From an uncultured Verrucomicrobiales bacterium (GTDB lineage: Bacteria > Verrucomicrobiota > Verrucomicrobiia > Verrucomicrobiales > DEV007): a DNA stretch of 64,000 nt. Below are positions 1 to 8,066 of this stretch, piece after piece (position 1 is the stretch's first letter; each line of letters begins with the position of its first letter). The position numbers were made by a program, and so were the translations under genes. The notes below the pieces were generated by a model, which was not told the origin of the DNA, did no database searches, and saw only the letters and a program-made list of their open reading frames with translations. Location of the stretch: contig CALAHF010000020.1 of assembly GCA_937891465.1 (NCBI GenBank), forward strand, positions 58,407-122,406. The letters run 5' to 3'.

Positions 1-2
1 GC

Positions 3-335
3 CAAAGCTACGAAGTGTGGCTGCCGCATTTCCTGGCAGTTCAGAATCCCGAAGCCGCCGAGCAGCGCATTAGCGAACTCGTTCGTGCCGGTGATATCTT
101 TCTGCTCTCGCAAAAGTATGAAGAGCGGAAAATTGATCCTGATAGCATGATCTCCAGAGCACTCGTGGCGACTCTGGTTGTCGAAGATGACTACGTAAAA
201 ACCATGAACTGGCTCGGCAAAGTTGAAGATCTCATCCCGTCTTGCCGCGTTGCTAAGTGCCGCATGATTCGCGGTGACCGTGGCGATAACATTCACGTCG
301 AACTCACCATCCAAGTCCCCGTGTTCGAAAGCTAA
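3..335 (+). CDS. C-terminal end of a PilO/GspM-like pilus or secretion assembly protein (partial)
   Basis: The frame is open from base 3 and the start lies outside the window; the GTG at 15 is probably an internal codon. The visible ~110 residues finish with an alternating hydrophobic pattern (RGDNIHVELTIQVPVF) after a helix containing YVKTMNWLGKVEDLIP. This is the sort of ferredoxin-like alpha/beta end seen in PilO/GspM proteins and in Verrucomicrobia Amuc_1100-type pilus proteins. It lies 21 bp before a PilP-like gene and is followed by three pseudopilins and GspF, so a role in the inner-membrane assembly platform is inferred mainly from context. Without the N-terminal membrane anchor the family cannot be fixed. 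Confidence 0.45.
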   Translation, partial: QSYEVWLPHFLAVQNPEAAEQRISELVRAGDIFLLSQKYEERKIDPDSMISRALVATLVVEDDYVKTMNWLGKVEDLIPSCRVAKCRMIRGDRGDNIHVELTIQVPVFES

Positions 336-356
336 TTTTTTACCAAGCTCCAACCT

Positions 357-1028
357 ATGAAGACTAATAATTCTACATTTTTTGCCGCCGCCATCATCAC
401 GCTTTCAACGATCGGTGGTCTTGGTCTCGCGCAAACTGCTGCAGTTCCAGCCGCTGGCGAAGCCGCGACCGGTCCCGATACCAGCCTCCTTTCGTCACGG
501 ACGATCGAGATGAAGCCCACTGATAAGCGTCCTTTGGGCGTAAATGATCAGGAGCGGAATCCTTATGCGAAGCGAACCGAAGAAGAGGAGGTCGTTGAAA
601 ATAGCGAAGACTCTCAGGAAAGCCGAATTCGTAACCGCCTGCTTACGATGCCAGTCGGCGGTTGTTCAATCGGTAAAAACGGTCGTCGGATTCTTGTAGG
701 GGAAATCGTTCTCGAAAAAGGCCGCAAGGTTGATCCAATTCTTCCTGATCAGACTGAGAACTTGAAAGTTCTCGAGATCTCGGAGAACGAAATCAGCTTT
801 GGTTGGTTAGACTTCGAAACTGGTGAATTGACCGGAAAGACCATGCAAATCGCTTACGATTTGAGTCCCGGAGTTCGCTCGCTCTTGCCCGGACACGAGG
901 GTGAAAAAGGTGAACGACCAATGCGAATCATTCGGATCGATGAAGATCGCAAGCGCGCTGCTGAAGAATACAAGCGAATCAATCCACGTATGAACCTGCC
1001 CGCAGGCGTTTATGAACGTGCTCAGTAA
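357..1028 (+). CDS. Secreted PilP/GspC-like accessory protein of the pilus/secretion operon
   Basis: A 223-residue protein with an N-terminal signal or anchor (residues 5-25, ending GLGLAQTAAVP). An acidic, low-complexity linker covers roughly residues 45-90. A compact beta-rich region at about 100-165 contains GRRILVGEIVLEKGRKV, followed by an IVL/EIS alternation. The order of anchor, flexible linker and small beta domain matches PilP and the HR region of GspC, which link the inner-membrane platform to the secretin. I infer the same role from position, just upstream of the pseudopilins and GspF. No secretin gene is visible here, so it would lie upstream or elsewhere. The sequence is not close enough to a named protein for a gene symbol. 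Confidence 0.45.
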   Translation: MKTNNSTFFAAAIITLSTIGGLGLAQTAAVPAAGEAATGPDTSLLSSRTIEMKPTDKRPLGVNDQERNPYAKRTEEEEVVENSEDSQESRIRNRLLTMPVGGCSIGKNGRRILVGEIVLEKGRKVDPILPDQTENLKVLEISENEISFGWLDFETGELTGKTMQIAYDLSPGVRSLLPGHEGEKGERPMRIIRIDEDRKRAAEEYKRINPRMNLPAGVYERAQ

Positions 1029-1077
1029 AAGGCTTTCCACGTGGTAAGCCCCCCTTAATTTATACATCTGCCCCTCT

Positions 1078-2037
1078 ATGAACCTGAAATCTAAAAATGT
1101 AGTCTCCCATCAGGGAGGTTGGACCTTTGTTGAAATGCTAGTCGCAGTTTCGTTGTCCGCCATTTTCATGGGTGCGGCGGCACTGGTTCTGTCCAGTATC
1201 AATCACAATTCGAAGCGTCTCACGAGTCTTGTGGATGTGGACATTGGGTCAATCGCAAAGACGAATTTTTACGGACCAACTCCAAACGGAGAAGATGTCG
1301 ATGTCGTTCGTCCATACGCTGCTCCTAACTTCGGCCAGCTCCTGCAGGCTCAGGAAATGCGCAATGTCTTTGTCGAAGATTTGAACTATGCCAGTGCCTG
1401 CTTTGCGTTGCCTCGCAGCAATGTGAATACGGTAAGGCCAGAGTTCTTTGATTTTCCGTCAGGCACTTCCGGTGCTACTGCAGCACATCCCCAACTGGAT
1501 TCTCCGGAAGCATTTCGTGATTTCCTCGCGGTTATTGAGCCTGATTCGACTGGAGTTTTTGATACTGAAATCCGCAACGTTCCTCCAACAGCAAAACCCA
1601 GCGTGACAATTTTCATGCTTGGGGCGCTGACGCAGAGCGATTTTATACGAGTGAATGCAGTTTATGAAATCGACTTGGTAACCCCAACGGGGAAAACGGG
1701 TACCTATGCATCGGTCCGCCGCTACAAGAATAGCGTCTTGACCAACTATTACGACATTTACTACGCAGATGGTCCCGGGGACGACCTTTATCCTGTTTTT
1801 GTGGCATTCGAACGCCAGTCACGCCAGCTAATATCAGAATCCGCTGATATCGACCGCTTTAAAGTTTCTCCTGGTGCTCCGTTTTACTTCTTCTTTTTCC
1901 CGGATCCGGCAATCGACTTTAAAAGCAAGCCGGCATGGACTGCCGTTGACGCAGCGACTTCTCCTCGGGCTACCTATGAAAAAATGGCGGGCAAAACATC
2001 CTTCATGGTCGTTGCCCCCATGTTCCCCTCACTTTAA
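1078..2037 (+). CDS. Large prepilin-type pseudopilin (GspJ/PilW-like)
   Basis: The N-terminus carries a textbook type III prepilin signal. A basic leader ends at Gly14, followed by WTFVEMLVAVSLSAIFMG, with Glu19 at position +5 of the mature protein and a ~20-residue hydrophobic helix. PilD-type peptidase should cut after Gly14 and methylate Trp15. At 319 residues it is much longer than a major pilin (~150), which fits a minor or tip pseudopilin of the GspJ/PilW kind. The globular part has no family I recognise. It is co-directional with a GspK-like gene 61 bp downstream, and the gap between them holds one locus of the window's 21-bp repeat family. Confidence 0.65.
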   Translation: MNLKSKNVVSHQGGWTFVEMLVAVSLSAIFMGAAALVLSSINHNSKRLTSLVDVDIGSIAKTNFYGPTPNGEDVDVVRPYAAPNFGQLLQAQEMRNVFVEDLNYASACFALPRSNVNTVRPEFFDFPSGTSGATAAHPQLDSPEAFRDFLAVIEPDSTGVFDTEIRNVPPTAKPSVTIFMLGALTQSDFIRVNAVYEIDLVTPTGKTGTYASVRRYKNSVLTNYYDIYYADGPGDDLYPVFVAFERQSRQLISESADIDRFKVSPGAPFYFFFFPDPAIDFKSKPAWTAVDAATSPRATYEKMAGKTSFMVVAPMFPSL

Positions 2038-2049
2038 AACGAAACCCAA

Positions 2050-2092
2050 CGAACCAACCCTGTTGGTTCATCGAACAGACCCTATTGACTCG
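2050..2092. repeat. 21-bp unit repeat, locus A (two direct units)
   Basis: Two units, 2050-2070 and 2072-2092, are separated by a single T. Both carry the ACCCTRTTG core on the + strand. The first unit is almost perfectly palindromic by itself (CGAACCAA against TTGGTTCA). The locus fills most of the gap between two pseudopilin genes within one operon. Confidence 0.9.
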
Positions 2093-2098
2093 TAACTG

Positions 2099-3727
2099 AT
2101 GAAATTTAACAACAACAAGACGCGTCAACGCGGGAGTATCCTCGTGATCTGCATGGTGCTGGCAGGACTGGGCACCATTGGGGTCGCTGCCTGGGCCTCG
2201 TTGCTTGATGCGCGAACTCACGAAGCCGAGCAAAGCGCCACAGCATTGGACCGACGCGTTCGTTATGGGAACAGCATTGGATTGGCTCGCGAAGTTATCT
2301 ATCAAAGATATCTCCACGCGAATCGTGGCCCGACTTCGGATGATGAGATTTACTCACTCGAAAATGATTGGGGACTTGTTGAGATCGATGCCTGGACAGA
2401 TCCTGTTTTTGGATACGATGCGACGACCCGGATCAATAAAACCGGGGCCGTCCCAAATCGGGCCTTCAGTCTGGATGTTGATGTAACTGTGGATGACGGA
2501 GATTATCTTCATGATTTTACCTACCAACTGAAAAGCTACAGCCCGCTTCTGGGAGGAGATCTGATTACCGTTCACAAGAATGTAGAAACCGGTGATGAGT
2601 TTGTTGAGGTAACCGGCGATTTAAAAGTCGAAGGCCGGATGAAATTGTGGAATGCCGAATATAAATCGTCAGCGACGACGACCTTGACTGACGCTGTTTT
2701 GGCTGCTGGGAAAACGCTTCCCAAGCTTCCGTTTAAAAATAGCAGTGATGCCAATGTTCTACCTTCAAACTTTCCCTTTGTGGCACAAACGAGCGGCGCC
2801 GTTGGAGGATCTGCTGAATTCAGTGGGAAATTGAATGTGGTGAACAACACCGGCACTCCATCGAATTCTTATGTCGCAAAAATTATTGGCTATGGATCCG
2901 GAACGTATGTCGCCCTTGATGGTTCCAGCTCGTCCGGTAGCGGCAGCGGTGCAGATACGAATCCCGCGACAGCTGATGATGCCGCGGTCCTGGCAATTAT
3001 TTTGGGAGGAGGTTACATTTCTGAGAATTTGGCCCCTTACGCTCCGCTTTCATCGACGAACCTAAAGATGATCCTCGCTGACACTTCGTTGAACGAGTCG
3101 GAAATGGCTTCCATCATGGCAGATAATCAACCGCTTCCGGATGACACGCTTGGCAATGTGGTTCAGTCGCCAGTGTTGACCGCAACGACTGAAAATTCGG
3201 TTCTCGAAGCGGCAGGTTATCATGTGTTCACCGATTTTGGTCGTGTGGTCGTCAATCTCAATTCGGCCACGCTGCCTCACATGATCATCAACAATGTCGG
3301 TGAGGTTGAATTCATCGGCCAGCCAGATGACGCTTCTGCTACTGCGCTCGAAGCGGAAGAGCCACGCATCATTGCCATCGTGAACGACCCGGGCGTTGAA
3401 CTTCGGCGATTGGATTTCCGGGACTTAAATCGTCGCCGTATTATAGTAGGGGCTCACAACTCGAGGGTCGCTTCAAACAGCAGTTCGATAGTGAGCTTTT
3501 CGGGCGTTTCCACATTTCCTGATTGGCACATGCTGCTTGAACTGGAGGGGATTCGTACCAAATGGGACATGTCAGCCATCGGCGGAGTCCGGATATACGG
3601 GGGCATTCGCACCGATCAGCTCGTAAATGCTAAAAACGGTAGTCTGACGATTCGGAAAGAACCCAACGTGGATGTCCTCGAAACAATGGCGAGCCGCACG
3701 GCCTGGATTGAAACCATTCGCAAATAA
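2099..3727 (+). CDS. GspK/PilX-like tip pseudopilin, unusually large
   Basis: A short basic leader ends RQRG at residue 12, followed by SILVICMVLAGLGTIGVAAW. Position +5 is Ile17, not Glu. Loss of the +5 glutamate is typical of GspK, the pseudopilin that caps the pseudopilus tip, and PilX-like proteins share the position. At 542 residues it exceeds usual GspK (~330). A Ser/Gly-rich linker (SSSSGSGSGADT, about residues 275-295) separates two beta-rich regions. It sits between a GspJ-like and a PilV/GspI-like gene, as expected for minor pseudopilin sets. The extra mass and linker suggest a specialised tip, but I do not recognise an adhesin domain. Confidence 0.55.
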   Translation: MKFNNNKTRQRGSILVICMVLAGLGTIGVAAWASLLDARTHEAEQSATALDRRVRYGNSIGLAREVIYQRYLHANRGPTSDDEIYSLENDWGLVEIDAWTDPVFGYDATTRINKTGAVPNRAFSLDVDVTVDDGDYLHDFTYQLKSYSPLLGGDLITVHKNVETGDEFVEVTGDLKVEGRMKLWNAEYKSSATTTLTDAVLAAGKTLPKLPFKNSSDANVLPSNFPFVAQTSGAVGGSAEFSGKLNVVNNTGTPSNSYVAKIIGYGSGTYVALDGSSSSGSGSGADTNPATADDAAVLAIILGGGYISENLAPYAPLSSTNLKMILADTSLNESEMASIMADNQPLPDDTLGNVVQSPVLTATTENSVLEAAGYHVFTDFGRVVVNLNSATLPHMIINNVGEVEFIGQPDDASATALEAEEPRIIAIVNDPGVELRRLDFRDLNRRRIIVGAHNSRVASNSSSIVSFSGVSTFPDWHMLLELEGIRTKWDMSAIGGVRIYGGIRTDQLVNAKNGSLTIRKEPNVDVLETMASRTAWIETIRK

Positions 3728-3735
3728 TTTCTCTC

Positions 3736-4185
3736 ATGAAAATCCTTTCAAAATCTAACAATTTCCGTCGTGGTGGATACACCCTTATCGAAGCGCTTGT
3801 TTCCAGTGCGATTTTATTGATCGGCATTGGTGCGGCGGCTTCCATGAGCCTTACGATGCTGACTCAGGAGGAAATCAACGAACGAACCGTTCGAGCGATG
3901 AACCACCTTGAAAACGCAGCATCTCTCTATCGACTTGGTATTGAGCCGGCCGATATCGAGGCACTTCTTCCACAGGAGCCAGCTGTCAATTCCCTGACGT
4001 TCAGCGGAAAAACCCAGACCGTCACGGGTATCGGAACGGTTCCTACGATGGAGATCACGATGGTATTTAAGCCCGCGAGCGCGCCAACAGCTTGGGGCAG
4101 TGAAAAAGCCGTGAGCGGTGATTCAACCGTAACCCGCTCACACACTGTCGAAGTTTTTCGCTCAAACCAGTACACGAATCCCTAA
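3736..4185 (+). CDS. Minor pseudopilin (PilV/GspI-like)
   Basis: A 149-residue protein with a canonical prepilin leader: Gly14 then YTLIEALVSSAILLIGIGAA, Glu19 at +5. The run IEALVSSAILLIGI closely resembles PilV/GspI signatures. It starts 8 bp after the GspK-like gene, so the two are probably translated together. The globular half is short, and no disulphide pair is obvious. It should insert into the pseudopilus below the tip proteins. The three neighbouring pseudopilins look like a J-K-I set recruited by the GspF protein encoded next. Confidence 0.7.
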   Translation: MKILSKSNNFRRGGYTLIEALVSSAILLIGIGAAASMSLTMLTQEEINERTVRAMNHLENAASLYRLGIEPADIEALLPQEPAVNSLTFSGKTQTVTGIGTVPTMEITMVFKPASAPTAWGSEKAVSGDSTVTRSHTVEVFRSNQYTNP

Positions 4186-4245
4186 GTTTCCCAATGCACT
4201 GACCTGCAATTTTTACCCCAACAAAACCATTTTTCACCTCCCGCC

Positions 4246-5469
4246 ATGCTAAAGAAAGTAAACCTGACGAACATCCACACGGGAAACAATTCCTCGTTGA
4301 TTGTGGATACATTGACTGATGAGAAAGCAATCGTCGGTGCCGGTAAAACTGCTGTTGAGACAGCAAACATCACCGATGTTACCGGCTTTGATGAGACCCT
4401 GCAACGCTTCACCGGGAAGAAGAATTCGATGGATGACCGCGTCGCTCTCTTCAACGGTCTCGCGAAATGTTTCGACCGGAACATCCCCATCATCAAGAGT
4501 TTCGAGCTTCAAGCGAACCGCGTGAAGACTCCCCGTTATCGCGGGGCGATTGCTGACATTGCTGCTGACCTCGCCGCCGGTGAAAAAATTTCCGATGCCA
4601 TGGGAAATCAGAGCGATTTGTTCGCCGATGATATCATTGCCCTAATTCGTGCAGGTGAAGAATCAGGACGCCTCCCTGAAATTTTTCGTCGAGTCGCCTG
4701 TTCGCAGAAAAAGACAGCGAAAATCATCAAAAAGCTGAAATCTGGATTGATCTACCCGGCGGTGGTTACGGTGATTGCCGTGATCGTTGTTCTGGTAATG
4801 AGCGTTACTCTCGTACCCGCGATGGTGAAATTGTATGATTCATTGGGTTCAACACTTCCTAACGCAACGAAAGCCCTCAAAGCGCTTTCACATGTGCTTG
4901 TCCATCAACCATGGGTGGGCCTGATTCCAATTATGGGACTCGTCATGTTCTTCAAAAACTGGGGGAAGTTCATCATGATGCCAGCCGTTCAAACGCTCTT
5001 TTTGAAATTACCTGTCGTCTCAGGAATTGTCCGAAAGTCGGCTGCGGCAGTTAGCTTCCGAACGTTGGCGCTATTGATCGAGGCAAATGTCCGATTGACA
5101 ACCGCCCTCGAAATTACGAGCGAAACATCGTGGCATCATGAATACAAAACGTTCTTTGATAAAGTGCAGTTTCACATCACAAATGGTCTGACGTTGCCCG
5201 ACGCTTTCCTTATCGAGTCGCATCGATTGGGGCCGGATGGGCGAACCATTTGTGGACTGATGGAAGTTGCTGCTGAAACCGGTTCAGGAACAGAACTTCT
5301 CAATGAGATCGCAGAAGACTATGAGGACGAACTCGATACGACCGCAAAGCAGATTGATAAATTGATCGAGCCCGTCACCATTGTGATTCTTGGTGGAATG
5401 GTCGGCATGCTCGTCTACGCAATTTACGCACCAATCTTCAGCCTCGGCGACGTTCTCCTCAAAAAATAA
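4246..5469 (+). CDS. GspF/PilC-type inner-membrane platform protein
   Basis: A 407-residue polytopic protein with two GspF domains (about 60-185 and 260-400). Membrane helices lie near residues 168-195 (LIYPAVVTVIAVIVVLVMSV), 220-240 and 375-400. Motifs such as LAAGEKISDAM, IRAGEESGRLPEIF and LMEVAAETGSGTELL are characteristic of both halves of the family. It is the platform on which a GspE/PilB ATPase would act during pseudopilus assembly; that ATPase is not in the window. The first ~60 residues are not typical GspF and may contact a partner. It is the last gene of the operon and is followed at once by a strong terminator. Confidence 0.85.
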   Translation: MLKKVNLTNIHTGNNSSLIVDTLTDEKAIVGAGKTAVETANITDVTGFDETLQRFTGKKNSMDDRVALFNGLAKCFDRNIPIIKSFELQANRVKTPRYRGAIADIAADLAAGEKISDAMGNQSDLFADDIIALIRAGEESGRLPEIFRRVACSQKKTAKIIKKLKSGLIYPAVVTVIAVIVVLVMSVTLVPAMVKLYDSLGSTLPNATKALKALSHVLVHQPWVGLIPIMGLVMFFKNWGKFIMMPAVQTLFLKLPVVSGIVRKSAAAVSFRTLALLIEANVRLTTALEITSETSWHHEYKTFFDKVQFHITNGLTLPDAFLIESHRLGPDGRTICGLMEVAAETGSGTELLNEIAEDYEDELDTTAKQIDKLIEPVTIVILGGMVGMLVYAIYAPIFSLGDVLLKK

Positions 5470-5493
5470 TTCTTAGCATTCCTAAAGGGGAGG

Positions 5494-5532
5494 AAAACCG
5501 GTCTCTGTGCGAAAGCACGGGATCGGTTTTTT
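5494..5532. terminator. Strong, probably bidirectional terminator with GAAA tetraloop
   Basis: AAAACCG (5494-5500) pairs with CGGTTTT (5524-5530). An inner GTGC/GCAC stem (5507-5510, 5515-5518) is capped by a GAAA tetraloop, and TTTTTT follows. It lies between the convergent gspF-like (+) and DUF58 (-) genes. The A-run on the left gives a T-run on the other strand, so it can serve both. Confidence 0.85.
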
Positions 5533-5537
5533 CCGTT

Positions 5538-6938
5538 CTAGATCAACTGACGCTTTTTCACGTTCAGATATTGCGTCACCGCTTCAGCGCACAATTCCTC
5601 GTGATCAGGCAGCCCCAATTCGACACCGAGATGACTGAGCTTTTTGCCGGTCTCGCGTAAGTCCTGCCACTGAAAGTGTCCGCCGAGCGACTCATAAATA
5701 TCACTCACATTTTCCGGCACGGCATTTTTTGAAAACAACGGATGGGCTTTTTCCGGTCGAACCATGTTCACCAAAATCAAATGCTGGCGGCTAATCAGGG
5801 GGATTGCTTCGTAAAAATGCTCAGCAGTTAGCGGATCGCTCAAATCGACCAACATCACAATCAAAGCGCGTCTGGTGAGTCGAGTCCGCAGAGCAATCAT
5901 CAGCTGTTCAAAATCAGGCGCGACCGGTTCAGGCTCCAATGTATAAAGCGCATCGCGGATAATATTGTAGTGGTCTCGCCCATTCTTCCCGCGAATGAAT
6001 CGATCAACTTGATTTGAAAAGCTCACAAAACCAAAGAGGTCGCCCTGCCTCTCCGCCACCGATGCCAAAATCAGTGAGCAATGCAGGAACCGTTCCAGTT
6101 GCGTCGTGATCGAAAATTCACCACCCGCACTATCCTGATTCAACAGTAACTCGTGATCTTCTGCTTCATCCAGCGGGACCTTCAATTCCCGAGCGCTCAA
6201 TCGGGAGTGATCGACGACCACATACACTTCCTGGGTTCGCTCGATTTGATAGGTTCGCGTGACCGGAACCCCGCGCCGCGCCGTCGCTTTCCAATCAACA
6301 TCGATGTAGTCATCGCCGGGTTGGTAATCGCGCAATTGTTCAAATTCGCGGCCTTTCCCCACTTGTCGAACGACGTGGGAGCCATCATTTCCGCGCCGCA
6401 AAAACAGGCTCGAAAGACGTTTCCTCTCAACGCTCAAATCCGGGTAGACCCGCATTTCGATATCAATTTCATAATTTCGGCGAATCAGCCAGAACCCAAA
6501 ACTAGACACAGTTTCCGCGTGACCAGTCGGCATCGTGAATTGACCTCGCTTCAACGGAAGCAGCTCGTATTCAATTTGGCGCGATTTGTCCTTCTCGATT
6601 TTGGGAACTCGGAAAATGACTTTGTTCGTTGCCCGGAATTCTGGGATCATCGCGAGCCCGAACCGAATCCATGGCAGTTCCGGCCCACGATTCAAAAACG
6701 TGACAGGAACGCCAACTTCACGCCCCTTAGTGCAGCGATTCAAATCAGGAATCTCAAGTTCCAAATTTTTCAGCCGTCCTTGTGAAAGCTGCAAATCAAC
6801 AACTGCGACAAAAACAACCGCGATGATCAAAACCAGACCGATCATCTGAAAAGCGCCGCCATAAACCAACATCGTGATCGCGGGAACGAGCACCAGGACC
6901 GTGATCCAGATCAGAAGATTATTTGGGACAAAACGCAT
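5538..6938 (-). CDS. DUF58 family protein, partner of the upstream MoxR ATPase
   Basis: A 466-residue protein with two N-terminal membrane helices (about 8-50), a beta-sandwich region, then the DUF58 signature GREFEQLRDYQPGDDYIDVD and WKATARRGVPVTR near residues 195-230. A von Willebrand A-like C-terminal region follows (VYVVVDHSR, RALIVMLVDLSD). DUF58 proteins are regularly encoded next to MoxR AAA+ ATPases and are thought to be their substrates or targets in envelope maturation. Here moxR lies 68 bp upstream on the same strand. The gap contains two copies of the 21-bp repeat. The exact client process is unknown. A second, independent MoxR-DUF58 set is at 39-48 kb. Confidence 0.85.
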   Translation of the reverse strand: MRFVPNNLLIWITVLVLVPAITMLVYGGAFQMIGLVLIIAVVFVAVVDLQLSQGRLKNLELEIPDLNRCTKGREVGVPVTFLNRGPELPWIRFGLAMIPEFRATNKVIFRVPKIEKDKSRQIEYELLPLKRGQFTMPTGHAETVSSFGFWLIRRNYEIDIEMRVYPDLSVERKRLSSLFLRRGNDGSHVVRQVGKGREFEQLRDYQPGDDYIDVDWKATARRGVPVTRTYQIERTQEVYVVVDHSRLSARELKVPLDEAEDHELLLNQDSAGGEFSITTQLERFLHCSLILASVAERQGDLFGFVSFSNQVDRFIRGKNGRDHYNIIRDALYTLEPEPVAPDFEQLMIALRTRLTRRALIVMLVDLSDPLTAEHFYEAIPLISRQHLILVNMVRPEKAHPLFSKNAVPENVSDIYESLGGHFQWQDLRETGKKLSHLGVELGLPDHEELCAEAVTQYLNVKKRQLI

Positions 6939-6952
6939 GCAGCGGAGTTTTT

Positions 6953-6995
6953 CGATCCAATAGGGTCTGTTCGATGAACCAACCCTGTAGGTTCG
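6953..6995. repeat. 21-bp unit repeat, locus B (inverted pair)
   Basis: Units at 6953-6973 (reverse) and 6975-6995 (forward), 1-nt linker. The two cores face each other (CAATAGGGT ... ACCCTGTAG), so RNA or a cruciform could fold. A TGAAA flank follows, as at several other loci. It lies in the intergenic gap of the moxR-DUF58 operon, 11 bp from the moxR stop. Confidence 0.9.
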
Positions 6996-7006
6996 TGAAA
7001 GTTGGG

Positions 7007-7990
7007 TTAACGGGGAACCGCCACTTTTTCGAGTAGGCGGCTGATTGCTTCGTTGACGGTGACTCCTTCGATTTCGTATTCCGGACGAAGCACAAGGCGG
7101 TGGGCAAGAACTGGAAATGCCATCGCCCGGATATCGTCCGGCGTCACGAAATCGCGACCTTGCAGCGCTGCATATGCCCGGCTTGAAAGCAACAACCCTT
7201 GAGTGGCCCGTGGGCCAGCTCCCACCTGAATGCTGTCAATTTCGCGCGTTTGGCGGATCAAATCCACCACATAACTGACGAGTTCCTCTTTCATCGTAAT
7301 CGCGCGGAGCGACTCCCGAACTTTCGACAACTCACTTCCGCTCAACACGGGCTGAACAACACCTGCGTCGAATCGTTTTTCTGGAGATTCGGTTCCAAGC
7401 GATTGCATGGCTAGGACCAACTCATTCTCGCGCAGTGGATAATCCACTTCGACCTTCAACAAAAATCGGTCTTTCTGCGCTTCGGGAAGGGGGTAGGTGC
7501 CTTCGTATTCAATCGGGTTTTGCGTCGCGAACACCGTGAAGTTTTCATCCAGCTGATGATCTTCTCCGTCGATCGTCACCTGACGTTCTTGCATCGCCTG
7601 AAGCAAAGACGATTGCGTCTTTGCGGGGGCCCGGTTGATTTCATCTGCCAATAAAAAAGACGTGAAAACCGGTCCTTTTACGAGCGAGAACTCGCTTTCC
7701 TTCATGTTGAAAACGTTCGTGCCGGTAATGTCTGACGGCATGAGATCCGGCGTAAACTGAATCCGCGAAAAGTCGGTTCCGAGAACTTGTGCCAGGGTCC
7801 GAACCAGCAGGGTTTTGGCCACTCCTGGAACGCCTTCCAGTAAAATGTGATTGTTGGTGAAAATCGCGATCAAACAGTGATCAACTACGTTTTCCTGTCC
7901 GATGATGACTTTCGCGACTTCTGCTTTGGCGCGAGCAAGAATATCCTTCACGTGGTTTACGTTTTCGTTCGACGGTGCTTCAAGGTCCAT
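7007..7990 (-). CDS. MoxR family AAA+ ATPase (first copy)
   Basis: I place the start at the ATG at 7990 (MDLEAPSNENVNHVKDILAR), giving 327 residues, the usual MoxR length. The longer open frame to 8146 would run into the sbcC coding region. Walker A is GVPGVAKTLLVRTLA, Walker B FLLADEINRAPAKTQ, and sensor 1 is in TVFATQNPIEYEGTYPLPEAQ; all are standard MoxR motifs. MoxR proteins are chaperone-like ATPases that activate or mature partner complexes, usually with DUF58 and VWA proteins. The DUF58 gene follows directly. A paralogue at 46.7 kb shares the architecture. Confidence 0.9.
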   Translation of the reverse strand: MDLEAPSNENVNHVKDILARAKAEVAKVIIGQENVVDHCLIAIFTNNHILLEGVPGVAKTLLVRTLAQVLGTDFSRIQFTPDLMPSDITGTNVFNMKESEFSLVKGPVFTSFLLADEINRAPAKTQSSLLQAMQERQVTIDGEDHQLDENFTVFATQNPIEYEGTYPLPEAQKDRFLLKVEVDYPLRENELVLAMQSLGTESPEKRFDAGVVQPVLSGSELSKVRESLRAITMKEELVSYVVDLIRQTREIDSIQVGAGPRATQGLLLSSRAYAALQGRDFVTPDDIRAMAFPVLAHRLVLRPEYEIEGVTVNEAISRLLEKVAVPR

Positions 7991-8066
7991 AATTTTAAAG
8001 CAGCAGTTTAGAGATTGGCGGCGGGGAGTCAATACAGGCTTGCTCAAACTAACGAAAAAACGTTGT

